64,000 bases of DNA from Kalmusia sp. IMI 367209 (GCA_027946365.1 JAPEUQ010000009.1:1860001-1924000), one strand, 5' to 3'. Shown: positions 23,223 through 36,434, counted from the first letter of the stretch. Numbers and translations are program-made. Notes: a model not told the origin generated them from the sequence alone.

Positions 23223-24319
23223 TTAGTTTCGTTTGATGAGGTTGAGGAACTCTTCCCGGGTTTTGGCAGTCGAGCGCATGCGGCCAAGCATGCAGCTGGT
23301 GGTTGTGCTTGCTGTTGTTTTCTGGACACCTCGCATCACCATGCAAAAATGGCTAGATTCTACTACGACGGCGACTCCTTGCGGCTGAAGCATTTCGGAG
23401 AGGGCGAGCGCGACCTGCTTGGTGAGTCGTTCTTGGACTTGCAGGCGGCGGGCAAACATCTCGGCGATTCGGGCGAGTTTGGAGAGACCGATCACTCGGC
23501 GGTTAGGAATATAGCCAATGTGCATCTGGTGTAGTTAGCTTGCCGCAGCTTCCAGCCTTTTCTGACTGCCCACCTTTCCAGTGAAGGGCACCAGATGGTG
23601 CTCGCACAACGAGAAAATCTCAATATCCTTGACAATCACCAACTCGTCATGGTCTTCATGAAACACAGCGCCATTTACGATTTCGCGCAGATTCTCCTCG
23701 TAGCCTTTTGTGAAGAACAGCAGTGCTTTCGCATAGCGGTCAGGGGTATCTAGTAGACCCTCCCGGTCGGGATCTTCGCCAATGCATTCTAGGATTGTTC
23801 GCACCGCGCCGGACAGCTTCGCCAGCCGCTGCTCCTTTTCCTCGGCTGTAGCATCTTTCCGTTCGCGGGTTCCCTTGCCTGAACATGTCAACTTCCTGTC
23901 TACGCGTGAGTGAGATGCTACATACTCGGCCAGCTCAAGCCATCAAAGTCGAGGGTTGGATGCTGAGTGTAGGGGCTATGGGCGCGGCTGGTAGCCAGCG
24001 GTGTCTTCGCGGCGCTGTCCTCGATGTACCCCTCCACGTCGATACCGCTGTGTACTAGCTCATACTCGTTGTGCGCATCGTGGCCGTTGGCGTCGACGCT
24101 CGTGGAAGTCTTTGGGAAGTAGCCATCGGGCCCGTCAAAGTCTACGACCTGGCGCCCGCGGTTGGAGGCCTGGATGGACGAATAGAGGTTGTCTCGCTCT
24201 TTGCGGTCGCGCATTTCGGTCGAGGTGGCTTGGGAGGCTTGGGAGGCTTGGGAAAGGGGCGAGTGGCCGTTGATGAGGTGGGCTGGGATGGGCTTTGGTC
24301 TGAAGGGAGGTGAATCCAT
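23223..24319 (-). CDS. GTP cyclohydrolase I
   Basis: Cytosolic enzyme converting GTP to 7,8-dihydroneopterin triphosphate, the first step of folate (and pterin) synthesis. Three exons: 24319-23926, 23878-23574, 23525-23223, with introns of 47 and 48 bp; 333 aa. The first about 130 residues are a fungal, disordered N-terminal extension ([22 protein letters not shown]). The catalytic domain carries the zinc-binding and substrate motifs [11 protein letters not shown] (Cys and His ligands), IGLSKLARI, and [17 protein letters not shown] with the second zinc cysteine, ending [10 protein letters not shown]. All active-site motifs are intact. Start chosen as the first ATG of the extension ([10 protein letters not shown]). 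Confidence 0.93.
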
Positions 24320-26242
24320 GGCGGGGAGCTTTTGCGGGATATAGATATGGGACAGAAATGTTTGCGAGAAACAATCGATTGTCCAATGGCAACTACGGAG
24401 GTGGAGAGGGCATGAACGGCTGCAAAGTGCAACAGTCCAAGCGCATGGCTAAGCGCGGGTTGTGCTGTTGGGTCACTGGAACGAGTAACTTTTTAACGGC
24501 GAGAACCATGTTAGTGGCGTGCTGCCCTCGCGCGCCGGTTGACGTCGCTCTCCGAATGCCCGCTCGGACCAACCGCGGCACGAATCGGACCGGGCGCGCC
24601 GCCTGACGCCAGCCTTCGCATCGCATCCTCATCAACAACAGCCTCCCGATACCGACACCACCGCGCCCGTCTCCATCGCCGCCGTCGCAGCCGCCGAAGG
24701 TACGTAGACCACTACTGTCGCGCTCACTCACCGCATCAGGGTTCGCTGTGTCCCAGCTGAGATGGCGTTGGGCGCGCGTGTCGACGTGTGTGAAGGGGCT
24801 CGGTCGCCTTGATCGTACCCCCCCGCCTGTATCCGCCGCACCCACTACCAACAGCCGCTTGTCCCAGTCGCCCTGCAAGCAGAGCTCGCGGACATTACGT
24901 GGTGGACGATGAACAAGACGGCGTGAAGGCTTTGCGCGCGCGGAGGTGCCACACTCGACGTGGGTATATCGGGATTCGGGGATTTGGCATGCGGGGGACC
25001 TGTTCACTTTCTCACTTGTTTGCACGTTGCAGAAGGACTCCTGTCACCTGCGCTAACTCTCGGCGTGTTTCTGATGGCCGCTTCGACTGCTATACTACCT
25101 CGAGCAGGCGTGCGAGCATACCATTTGCGCGCAAATCGCGTCCTCCTTCCAATATGGGATCCTGGGACCGGCTACCCCGCGTCGGACGACTAGTCTTTTG
25201 ACGTGCGTACGCTCTTCATGCCTCTGACAGACCTTCGACTGCTGCGAAGTTCGGCCTCAGTCGGTGCTTATTGTGCTGCTAGAGCGGTGCGTCGGCTGCC
25301 TGTCTGGCAGAGCCATGTCTTACGCCCACTGCTATGCGACGTCTCGAGCTAGAGACTACTAAGCGTGAAAGCCGTCGGTGCATAGGTTCATCAGGCTTCT
25401 CACCATTCCTCAAGGGCGGTATCTGGCAAGCATGCTTCAATAACAATCGCCCACCTACGTTACATGGCTACACCTTGTTGTCGTCACGATTGATGACTGC
25501 CAAGCGCACAGCGCCTCCAAGTACTTCTACACGCATGCTCGTCGACATCTGCAATCACGGCCATCCAAGGGATTTTGCTAGCAGCCTTGGTGTCGCCAAA
25601 TATCCCAAATGGTGTCCTGGAAGGCCGTCATGCACGGTAGGATGCTGTCACACCCCCAAGTATCCTAACGCGGTGCGTTCCATCGACCGCAATCCCAGCT
25701 CTGTGGGATGCTTAGCTATTACTCCCCCATCTATCGGTATCTTGGGTAGCCTTTTCGTCGTTTCTTGGTAGATAGTTGCGTGAAGTCACAGCCTATCTCT
25801 GATAGAGTAGGAAATAACCGATGAACGGGAGAATGTAGGCGGATGCTTCACGGAGGCGTGGTAGAAGAGGCAGTTTTCTTTGAGAAGCTGAAGAATTATC
25901 CAAAAGGCTGCAGGGCCCGGTCTGCAGCCATCTGGAGGGGTTCGGCGGTCACGATATGGAGGCTTGGCAGAAAGGCTTCGACCGGAGCGCAGAGCTAGCG
26001 GCTCGAACAGCAGCAACTCACTCACCAACGCGAGCGAGGCGGAGACAGCATACCTGTGATAGCGCTCCAAGGACAGCTGCGGCAGGCGCCTTCTTTCGTT
26101 ATTCTTCCCCATCTCTACTCGCAAGGCTTGAGAGAGGGGTGGCGCGGTCTGAAGTTCTCGGCTAGCTTACCGTGCAACTCGGACGTGCGAACCCTGGGAG
26201 CGCCGCCATCTTCCACCTATCTCTGATGATACGTCCGTCTAC
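24320..26242. other. divergent intergenic region, 1.9 kb
   Basis: Between the starts of GTP cyclohydrolase I (minus) and the CTD kinase (plus). GC-rich near 24530-24610. The longest frames (for example minus 24393-25025) are compositionally biased and domain-free. I see promoters and leaders only. Confidence 0.4.
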
Positions 26243-29200
26243 ATGGCTGGGTTGCGACGGGCCCAAGAAATAGACCAGTGGAGACCAGAGGAATTGTCTG
26301 CGAGAGACAGAGACAGGGAACGGCCCCGCGAACGCATTGTTGAACCCGACGCTGCGTCACCGGCGCCACGCGCCGCGAGGGACTCCAGACGAGGCACCCA
26401 CGAATCCGACACTCATCCATCCGCTAGACACGCGAGGGGGCGATCGCACGAGAGAAGCGTGAGCCGCGACCGTACTCGACGGCGCAGTCGAGGGGATTCA
26501 AGGGAAGGCTACTACCGTCCCTCGAGGAGAGCGCCCAGCGAGGACAGGGCTTTGCACACGCATCGACACCACCACCATCACCACCACCACCACCATCATC
26601 ATCGAGACCCGACCCCAACGACAAAGCGGCACCGCAGCCGCTCTCCATCCCCGCACCGCGACTCGCACAAACGGAGTAGGCGTCATAGGAGCCGAAGCAC
26701 TGCGCGCTCGAGGTCGCGAACACGTCGCGCAGAGACCACCCACCGACCGACCGACAGGGCTTTCTCCCCACGCTCCGATCGTGAACGCACGCGACGTCCC
26801 ACGCCCGACACGTACAAACCTGCATCATCGTCCCGCCGTCGCTCGCCGTCCGCCGACTCTTACTACAGGCCTGCATCCGCGAGGGGCCGGAAGAGGACTA
26901 CTTCACCAGAGCGGAAGTCACGGAGGGAGGGGTCACGCAGACGAGAATCTCCAAGGCGGCACCACAAACGGCACCACACTCCGCCGGACGAAGCCAAGGA
27001 AAGAGGGCACAGACACGCCTCAGTGAAAGACCGATACCGTAGCCGGAGCCGCTCCCCTAGGAACGCACGCTCTCGCTCGCCCAGACGCAGACGTTCGCCG
27101 ACACTCGATAGGAAATCCCCGCTACACTCATCTCATCGCGAGCAAGAGGGTACGCGCAGGGAACATTCTTCACGAGGTCTGCCTCGCCATCGTTCTTCTC
27201 GGTCGCTTTCGAGGGGTGCTGCGCTTTCCAGCAAAGGAGATAGGGGGCAAGCCATCGTTCCACCTGCAAGGGTCAGTCGCCCAGCTTCCCGGAAATCCTC
27301 CCCTTTGCCCAAGTCAGCCTTCAATTCAGACACAGAAGGCGACGACGAAGGAGCACCAAAGATGAGAGGTGGTGCATACCATTACCAGGGTCGTGGCGGC
27401 CCCCCTCATTCCTATTCGCCCCCGTACTCTAATCAATATCCATCACAGGGCCATTCGGGCGGAAGAGGCGGATGGTCTGGACATCAGCCTTATGCGAATC
27501 AAGTGTAAGTCGCCGATTTTTCACTGAGAGCCATGTACTAATTGCACTAAGTTCTCCTGTGCATGGATACTCACCTAATCAATCGCCCTATCAGCAAAAT
27601 TACTCCCCTGGCCAACAATCATATCAATCAAATCAACAGTACCCAGGAGGTCAATCCAGTTATCAAAACTCGTCTTACCGTGGCGGTTTCCGAGGCAATC
27701 ACTTCAATGGATCTGATAGGCGCACGTCCGGCCCTGGTGCTGGTCCTGCGTTCACGCCGGTAGCTGGAGGACGTGGTCGCGCTGGGCCGCCTACGCAGTT
27801 TTCAAACCTTTCTTGGACACCTACTTCAGGGACACGGGGGGGCCGTCCGGCTACGGAAGCGCCACGACACTCAGGCACTTCCGCAACACTATCGGCGTCA
27901 ACCGTCGCAGCAACATCTGAGGCGTCATCCACCGCAGTCGACGCTGACGACAATCCGTTCCGTCCTTCGAAAGATCTCCGAGTCGAGGATGAAGGCGCGA
28001 AAGAGGAGAAGATGGCTCCGCCCACAAAACCTACCACAAGTTCAACAGCACCAAAGTCAGGATTCAGTTTCTCGCTGAAAACTGCGGCTAGCAAAGCGAA
28101 GTTAGCTGAAAAGCCACCGACGATAACGAAGGAGAAAGGATCCATTCTTGAGCCGAAAGCGAAGGAGGTCCCAAACCGAGAGATCTTAACCAAGATTTCT
28201 TCGGATTCCAGGAGCGAGCGCGATTATCGTGACCGAGACACAGAGCGAGACCGTGAACGCGAACGTGATCCTAGGGATAGAGAGCGTTCATACGACAAAC
28301 GCGATAGCTATTATGACCGGAGCGACCGAAGACCGCCATATAGAGAGCCTCGCGATGTGCGAGATCCTCGAGGGTCTGGCTATTACCGTGACGGTGACTA
28401 CAGAGACCTTAGAGACCACCGTGATCTGCGAGACTTGCGAGACCCACGCGATTGGAGAGATTCTCGTGATTCAAGAGATATACGCGATCCTCGAGACAAT
28501 CGCGATTATCGAGACACGCGCGACCCAAGAGACGTCAGAGATGGTCGCATCGATAGGGAACGGAGAGAGTTACCTCTCAACCCGAACTTACCGCGTCGAC
28601 CGGATTTCCGCCCCGATAGTCGGCCTATCAGTCGACCTGATAGTCGCACGGAACGGAGAGAAGGACTCCCTGAGAAGCCTGAGAAACCGAAGACGAAGAT
28701 GATCAAAAGGACGCGCATCAAGCCACGCCCGACACTCACACCCGACTTTGCAGCATCTGAGTCTGTATACTATCGAAAACCAGGTAATGAGTCTGTGGTT
28801 GGATCTGGCACATACGGGAAGGTCTTCAAAGGCGTGCACGTATATACTAAGGACATGGTCGCACTCAAAAAGATCCGGATGGAGGGCGAACGTGACGGAG
28901 TGAGTAGACAACGGTACAAATTCTGGTGTTTTGTGTATTGACAAGTTTTAGTTCCCGGTGACAGCCATCCGAGAGATCAAGCTACTGCAGTCTCTCAACC
29001 ATGACAACATTGTCAAGCTGCAAGAAGTAATGGTAGAAAAGAATGATTGCTTCATGGTCTTCGAATACCTTTCTCACGATCTTACGGGCCTCCTTAGCCA
29101 CCTCACATTCAGGCTCGAGGACGAACACAAAAAGGATTTAGCAAAGCAGCTCTTTGAAGGCCTCGACTACCTCCACAGACGAGGCGTCCTCCACCGAGAC

Positions 29201-29920
29201 ATCAAGGCCGCCAACATCCTAGTCAGCAATACGGGGCAGCTGAAGCTCGCCGATTTCGGCCTTGCCCGCTTCTACGCAAAGCGCAGCAAACTTGACTACA
29301 CGAACCGCGTCATCACCATATGGTACCGCTCCCCCGAGCTGCTGCTCGGCGAGACGCAGTACGGCCCCGCAGTCGACATCTGGTCTGCTGCCTGCGTCCT
29401 TGTCGAGATCTTCACCAAGCATGCCATCTTCCCCGGTGATGGCGGCGAAATTAACCAGCTCGACAAGATCTACAATGTCCTCGGTACCCCCACAGTGCAA
29501 GAATGGCCTGGCATCACCGAAATGCAGTGGTTCGAGCTCTTGCGGCCGACGGAGCGCAAACAATCCACCTTCGAAGAGAAGTACAAGGAGCGCGTCACGC
29601 CAGCTGCTTTCGAGCTGCTCGCTGCTATGTTCGTGTTTGACCCTGCGCAGCGGCCTAGCGCTTCAGATGTGCTTTCGCACCCCTACTTCACAGTAGAGAA
29701 ACCCGAAGCGAAGCGTGCTGAGGCGCTGAAGGGACTGGAAGGGGATTGGCACGAGTTCGAGTCCAAGGCGCTAAGGAAGGAGCGTGAGAAGCAAGACAAG
29801 GAGGCGCGGAGGGCGGCGAGGGAGGAGGTCCGAAAGGAGGGGGAGAAAAGGAGAGCGGAAGGGGTAATAGGTGGGGAGAGGGAGGCCAAGAGGGTGAAGA
29901 GCGGTGATGCGGAGATGTGA
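26243..29920 (+). CDS. CTK1: CTD kinase catalytic subunit Ctk1/CDK12-like
   Basis: Nuclear cyclin-dependent kinase that phosphorylates Ser2 of the RNA polymerase II C-terminal repeat during elongation. Exons 26243-27504, 27552-28899, 28952-29920; introns 47 and 52 bp; 1192 aa. The N-terminal about 820 residues are disordered: RS/RSP-rich (about 60-370), with a run of about a dozen histidines, a Tyr/Gly/Gln-rich part, then a long Arg-Asp repeat (genomic about 28205-28560). The kinase domain is about 827-1116: VGSGTYGKVFKG, VALKKIRM (Lys), FPVTAIREI (cyclin-binding helix), HRDIKAANIL, DFGLARF, T-loop RVITIWYRSPELLLG. A basic tail follows. The RS-rich extension and kinase type match CDK12/Ctk1 rather than CDK9. 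The Arg-Asp expansion is unusual. Confidence 0.9.
26571..26612 (+). repeat. CAC/CAT triplet tract (poly-His)
   Basis: In-frame run of CAC and CAT codons inside the CTD kinase gene, encoding about twelve consecutive histidines. Nuclear-speckle kinases often carry such tracts; the mix of two codons suggests it is kept as protein rather than a fresh slippage event. Confidence 0.6.
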
Positions 29921-32806
29921 GCTGGTGCGAAGGATTTTGGAGCGTGTATGAAGGCGGTTCAATGGTGTATTACATTGTACGTGTTTGTGGGCGAGGAGTT
30001 CACTTAAATATAGAAGGGATATGATATCTTTGCACATGGTTTGCATACTAGCAACTTGGAGTCTTGAGCCTTGCCTTGCCCTCGCTGTGAGCGCTGCCCT
30101 TGGTCAAAGGGTCCAAGATTTCACCATACGTCATGCGGAGCCCGCAACCTCGACAAGCCCATCGCATCTAAGTCTTACAGAGCCACCATGAGTGCCGACA
30201 TGGAAATGCTATGCGCAAAACGAAAAGTCACGCGCTACACGCAATATACATGACCACACCCCCCGCCATCGGCAGTGCATGGCGCGCTTGTTTATATGAA
30301 GGCGAGGCGAGGAAGGGTTTCAGTTTACCCACCGGTATTTTGGTCCCTGGTACCGAGCGTGGAGTGGTGCGGCTGCACGTCAGTTTGGCTAGAGCCGGGT
30401 GCGTGGGATCGAGGGTGGTTGTTTGGTGGAATTGAGTTGGGTTTTTGTAGGGAGGGCGTTGTGGTGTGGTGGTGGTTTGGGGCACAATGCGATGCGGGAT
30501 AGTGGGCCGATTCGTGCGCGCGCGCGTGGAGCTGGAAAGGGCGTTGCGATGGCGGTTTGGGGCTGGAAGAGGGTGAGAGGGAAAGATGTGGGATATGACT
30601 GTGTTGTCTGGAAGATGGGTGGGGTGGATAGGTGGTTGTGTTACACTTGCTGGCTGGCTTGCTCCAGGGTATTCACACAGAAAGAAGGAGAGATTCGCAC
30701 ACTGTAAGCGAGGTTTCTGATATATTCATTATTGTGCGTGCAAAGTAGCAGACAGACAGTATGCTTCCATCTTGTCATATAATCATGCAATCAAATGTGG
30801 CTTGTCTTGCCGACAAAACAAAGTGTATCGTTTCTGTCGCGTTCACGGTACTGAGAGAGAAGCATGTGAAATCAAGGGGGGTCTTCTCGTATGATCATAT
30901 TACAAGTCGGCGAATTGAGGGCTCAGAGTCATGTTATACTTTCGGTCAATGTTGACTTGTGGGTTAGTAGTGATTTCTTGGGACGTGGCTGTTAACGGCG
31001 CGGTATGGCGCAACTGAAGTGGGTCGAGATTTGACACGGCGCGGTACTCAACCGTCAGGAGCTGAGGCATGCTAAGCTTCTGGAAACCATCCACAAGATA
31101 GAATCGTCGCATACTATTCCTGGTGTACAAAGAAAAGTCGATATTGATGTCACGATCTTCGTAAGGCGTAAGGCTGCTTGAGATCAGCGTTCGCGACGGA
31201 TTTGCCGCTTCCTTCGCCTTGCCGACACACGAGTATCAACGTCACCGTATTCATCTTCCTATGGATGTTAGCATGTCTTGCCTTGAACACGTGTTTGTGT
31301 AGCACTGACAGGCAGCCGCTGTCGATCTGTCATGGTGTGTGAGGCGGCTTCGGACAGGCTGACATTCGCCTGACACAGGCCTGCAGCCACAAGTAGAATA
31401 GTCAAAAGTCCGTGGTATTCCTCTGCCACCTATCGTTGGGCGGAGCCCAAGGCAGTCTTACAAGTGACTCCCCTCTTGGCACGTTTTCGGACTTGAGAAT
31501 GGATCGGAGAAGTAAAGGGGCTATTTTAGGCAAGTGCAGATCTGAATGTGGAGGAGTTGAAGCGAGGTGGTGATGCAAAGGGCTTTGTCCGTGAAGATCT
31601 GGAGAGGTCGGAGACATGGATACGGCGGGTCGGGAAATACGATGGTGATTGTTGGGGGATGTGCTGTATGGGCGGACTTTAGGGTTGGGATGGTCATGCG
31701 CGGCGCGCGCGCAGTAACAGGTCCGAGATATGCGGTGTAGCAGCAGCGCTCCACGGACGATTGTTGGATACACCCTGCTGTTGCGTAGTAGGTGCTAGCA
31801 GGGTGATGGGGAGCGTAGGCAGTCGGCGAGTATGACGGCGGGTGAAGGTGAGGGTGCGTTGATGGAACCCTGCGGCAGCGCAGTGGTAAAGTGCCGGAGC
31901 GCCGCTCGTCTAGTCCGCTATCTACGTGCAGCGCCTTTGTAATCGTGTGCAACGCGATCGAATGCGACTGCTGCGAGCTGACTGCGACGTCGCCTCTGCC
32001 GATCCCCCAGAGCGAAGAAACGAGGTGATGGGTGCGCGGCTGAGGTGCAGTAGACGAAGACACGGTTTCAGAATGACACAAGGCTACGTACGCTGACTGC
32101 TCATCGCGTCTATATTGGACTAGATTAGGCCAGCAAAAGATAGAGGGCGCGCGTGGACTGGATAGACGACGCTATCGCAATCTTCATCTACGGTAGAGTG
32201 GCCGCGGGTTGATGGTGGCCGAGATGGAGCGCTGGCGGGGTGCGCGGTTGGCGAGGGCTCGATGGAGCAGTGCGCTATTCCTGGAAGGTCGGGCCTGCTG
32301 CAGGGATGAAAAATTGTACGTGCAGACTGCAACCAGCGAATGCAGGCAGCGTATTCGTCGGGCTGGCTCCAAGATGCCCGTGAGGCTCGCAGGCCGCGAC
32401 TTTGGCCGTGAAGCCGTGTCACTGCACCTGCGGGACGCTGAGGAACAGCACGTCGACGTCGTCGTGAAGAACAGCGCCGGGCACGTTCGCATTCGCATGG
32501 CCCCAGGCGCTCCACCGAAGGAGCCGTCGCTCCAAAGAAGGGTCTGATGGAGATGGACATGGTCCAAACGGGTGCTCCATCCGGCTGTGGCGCTCCGTTC
32601 TCCACTGCTGCTAGCCGCATTGCGACGCTCAGGAAGCTCGTGATTCGGGAGAAATTGTGAGTGGACGCGCCCCTGAAGGAGCGGCAGGAGAGCGTCGAGA
32701 GCGGAATGGCGCACTGAGGCCGGCGAAGGGCCATAGCAACGGCGACTGGACAGTGCTGCGAGCCGTCTCCTGCGGTGAGGGCAAGCGTCGTGCCTGTGTG
32801 TTGCGG

Positions 32807-32847
<41 letters not shown>

Positions 32848-33543
32848 TGTGTGGGTGCACGGCGAGCGACGAGCAGGCCTTGCGAGCGGCGCTGAAACCG
32901 ACAGCAGAGGGCGGCGAGGGCCAGCCAATGGCGCCGATGGCACGAGTGTCACGAATGATGGCGCGCTGTAGAGTCGCAGTCGGAGGGGGCGCCAGCTCGG
33001 ACTTTGACGTGTGTGTGCGTGTGTGCGTGTGTGCTGGAGGAGAGTTGGCCCGAGCGCGCTCGAGCGGCTTGGCATGCGCGCTGGCCTCAAATGGCGTCGA
33101 GGGCTTGCAGGGGCAGCCTCGCCTGTTCACTCTTGAAACCTCCAGGGGCCCTCATGGCCGCGTGCACGGTTTGCGGTTCGTCCGCAATATATCTGATATA
33201 CCATACCCTTAAGGCCCCGGATAGTGCAGCAAACCTGGGCTTTTTCCCCCTCCACCATATACATTCCCTCCAGCAGCCGCCGGGAAGGCCCTCTGACACT
33301 TGTTGCACCGCTGCGTGCTCCTGCTACGACTTCGGTATCTGACAAGTCTCACGAAGCCGCCGACCTGCTTGTGCTCCCACCGCCACGCACTTCTCTTACA
33401 CCTCTGACCATTGGTGCGTAGCCTATCAACGCCTTCGGTTTCACCCACTCCCCTCCCCCCCTCTGTCCATATAACCGCCCGCTCCCATTGCCGCTGAGCA
33501 GCCCTCTGACTTTTTTCCCTTCTCGCAGTACAGAAACGAAGCC
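29921..33543. other. large intergenic region, 3.6 kb
   Basis: No supported gene. Contains GT microsatellites (32811-32846 and an imperfect one near 33008-33032). Minus-strand frames at 31521-32081 and 32120-33130 are rich in Thr-His dipeptides from the repeat and have no domain. The following gene probably has a long leader or promoter here. Confidence 0.4.
32811..32846. repeat. (GT)n microsatellite
   Basis: About 18 GT dinucleotides in the upstream region of the gene starting at 33544. Alternating purine-pyrimidine tracts of this length can adopt Z-DNA. Confidence 0.9.
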
Positions 33544-34909
33544 ATGGCCGACGTCGCTGTGTCGGCGCAGCTCCGGCAATGGTCTTTCCAAAAAGCCTAC
33601 CACAACCCGCCCAGAGCGCTCTGACAGCTCCGCATCGTCCCCGGACCTGTCCTACAACGAGCCCGAGACCCTGCGGATAGATGCTGCTGCCGTGCATGCT
33701 GCCGCCACGAGCTTGGAATCGCAGGACGCCTCCACCTTCCAGGAGCGCTACCTCTCGTCCGAAGAAGACCTCTCGCCCATGGACGGCAACAGCTCCGACG
33801 ACGACTACGATTCGGATGTGAGCATCCACGAAGCCGAGCCCAACTTCTTCAAGGCACGGACAATGTCAATCTCACGGTGGGACAAGGGCAAGAGCTGTGA
33901 CATGGCCGTGACCGTCTCGTATGTGTCAGCCGGCCGGCCCAAGATGATCGAGCTTGCTACTTCGCCAGTCCGAGAAACGCCTCAGCGGTCGGCCTCGCTC
34001 GCCCAGCTGCCCATGACCGCCATCAACAAGCTCCGCCAGCAGGACCAGCAAGCCCGACGCTCGCTAATTGTCAAGTCTTCCTCAAATCGCTCCATTTCGC
34101 CTGCAATGAGCATAGAGCCCCGAAGGCCGTCGACGGGAAGTGGACCATCCATGCAGAGCAATAAGAGTGCGTTGCTTCTCTCCGACTCGAGATCGGGATC
34201 GTCGCTGCAGAGCGGCGATAGCACATCGCGGAGCTCTTCGCCTTCGGTGAGCGAAAAGTCGACCACCTCCACACGACCCGTCAGCGCTGCAGGCCTCCCA
34301 CGATCATCACTCTACGTTGTCTCTAGTGCAAGAGACACCAACCCACTCGCACCTTTCCCGCCCCTCACTCCGCAGTCACCTGCTGGATCACATGCTTTCC
34401 TATCATCCGATCCTTACGAAAACTCAACCACAAATGCGGCATCTCCAATCATTAAGTCCGCACCGCACAAGCGTCTCCGCTCCATTTCAATGAAACTCTC
34501 TCTTGCTAAGATTGCCATCACCCCTTCCACGAAGAAGTGGGACTCGAGAGTGAACGGACGAGCAGGAAATATGCCACCTACACCATCCACACCATACACG
34601 CCAATGACACCACAAACCGCCCCGCTGCCCACCTCAACACCCATGAACAAGCTCCGCAGGAACTCGAGGATGCTGTCACGGCCGGGAACCGCGCGTGGTC
34701 CGTCTCCAGACATCCCCCCTGTGCCTGCTGTCACCAGCCCCTCACCACGCAAAGTGCCTGTGAAGAGAATGGTCGCACGCGGCGCTGACGAAAGGGAACC
34801 CATCCTCGAACTACCACCATGCCCTGACGAGGCGTCTCCCGCATCTGCCGTGAGCAGCATCAAGTCGCGCCGGATACGCAAGCGCAAGAGTCTCATGGAC
34901 CTGCTCTAG
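33544..34909 (+). CDS. hypothetical Ser/Pro-rich protein, 439 aa
   Basis: The long open frame has no ATG until far inside. A perfect-context ATG (aagccATGGCC) at 33544 opens a short exon (MADVAVSAQLRQ, to 33581). Removing an intron 33582-33627 (gtcttt, ctctgac, ag; phase 2) joins it to the long frame (SASSPDLSYNEPETLRID), so this model explains the start. The family is not recognised. The protein is disordered, rich in Ser, Thr and Pro, with an acidic patch (SSDDDYDSDVSIHEAEP), a short ordered segment (FKARTMSISRWDKGK), Thr-Pro repeats (PPTPSTPYTPMTPQTAPLP) and a basic tail (SRRIRKRKSLMDLL). Likely a phosphorylated regulator; function unknown. Confidence 0.62.
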
Positions 34910-35470
34910 ACGACCAGTCTGGAATCTGCCCGTCTGGCCTGGCGCTCAGCAGCCTAGCATAGCATGAACTGACGTTGCGCAATTGCCGTTTCAGGCATCC
35001 AGCATTATGCACCGATTGTTTCGTTTCGTTTGCCACCCTCTACCGCATGAATCCCACTACATTGCCATGCAATGCGCATCCCGGTCTCCCTCGCTTGCAG
35101 GCCTAGTCCCTGCACCGGTGGTCGAGCTCAACCCACAACTACCCGTCTGTTTCTCTTCTACATTGTTTTCTGGCTTTCCGCTTCGAGGCGTTGTTTCTTT
35201 CTGGGAAGGCATGATATGCTTGCTTGCATTATGGGCACTGCATCGCTCGGCGTTCGTTAGGCGTTCAACTGGGCCGTATACGCGCGCACGGCCACGATAC
35301 CCTCTAGGCGTTTATCCTGTTCTTCTTGTCATGTGTTGCTCGTACAAAAATTGGCGGTCGTCTTATCAACCCTATGTTGCATCTCGTATGCCCGTTCACA
35401 TTCCCATCGCATACTTTCAGCATTGTTGTCTTATCTAATGATTGATTTGATCTGGTTGGTTGGTTATGAT

Positions 35471-35490
35471 ATCCATCCATCCATCCATCC
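35471..35490. repeat. (ATCC)5 tetranucleotide repeat
   Basis: Five perfect tandem ATCC units in intergenic DNA. Confidence 0.85.
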
Positions 35491-36434
35491 CGGCACGGCC
35501 GTATTATTTAGTATTACTAGTATTATTGCTAGCTATGAACGCTGTGGCGCATATTCATCTATCCTCTACATTGTTCCGTCATGCTTCCACGTCGGTGAAT
35601 GTGTGGTGTCCGTGGCGAGTGCGCGGCTTACGGTGCACCCTGGACCCTGGAGCAGATCAAGGTATTCAGCGTGTCTTGCCATGTTGCGTCTAAGGGGTGG
35701 GTTCAGACTGGAGATGCGTGCGTCATTGTTGACGATGGCTTTACTTTGGGACATAGGTCTTGCAGGATGCTAGCACAGTGTCTGATTGTCCCTGCGTTTT
35801 CGACCGCTTTGGTAACATAGCGGTTCTGCCATGCATGCATTGCTTGCATGCATTGAGCGCTATACTGTGCCGCGCAGCCGCTTGCGTGTGCCAGGACATG
35901 CACATCTCGAGCATCGCCACATGGCACCCTATACGATGCTCTCGTGAGATGCCTCCCTTGACATGATTCAATTCCTACATGACGTTGTGACGATCTCCCT
36001 ATCTGACCTTCTCGTTCTTGAACGTCCCAGGTTCGCATGTTGCGCAAGAAGGATCCGGGACGCCTTTTTGTGGGGTCAGCAAGCGGAAGGCAAGCGAAAG
36101 ACAGACAAGACCCAAGACAAAGGATTCGCGGCGGATTCTAGGTTCTGTTCGTGGGCGTGGGGCGTGTTTCGAAACAAGTTGCACGGATGGGAGCGAGCGA
36201 TCGAGCGAGCTAAACTTGGATGGCTTATCGAATGCACGTAGTGTACCGTGCCAGATCGCGCTGAGCGGGACGGGATACCAGCCAAGTCATTTGCGCTGAA
36301 CACGGTACGGGCGCGGTATGTAGGGCTCTGCGGATGGCGACGGCAAAGCAAAATTTGACCGGCGGGCAGAAGAAGTCTTCACTCCTCGTCTCCTCACCAG
36401 ATAGATCAGCACATCAGTCGAGCATGGCATGGCA

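Noticed and set aside
24393..25025. 210-codon minus-strand open frame
   Set aside because: Arg/Gly-biased composition from a GC-rich promoter region, no domain, overlapped by equally long plus-strand frames.
32120..33130. 336-codon minus-strand open frame
   Set aside because: Its sequence is dominated by Thr-His dipeptides read from the GT microsatellite and by Arg/Ser/Pro-rich text; no domain, no splice logic, and overlapping frames exist on the other strand.
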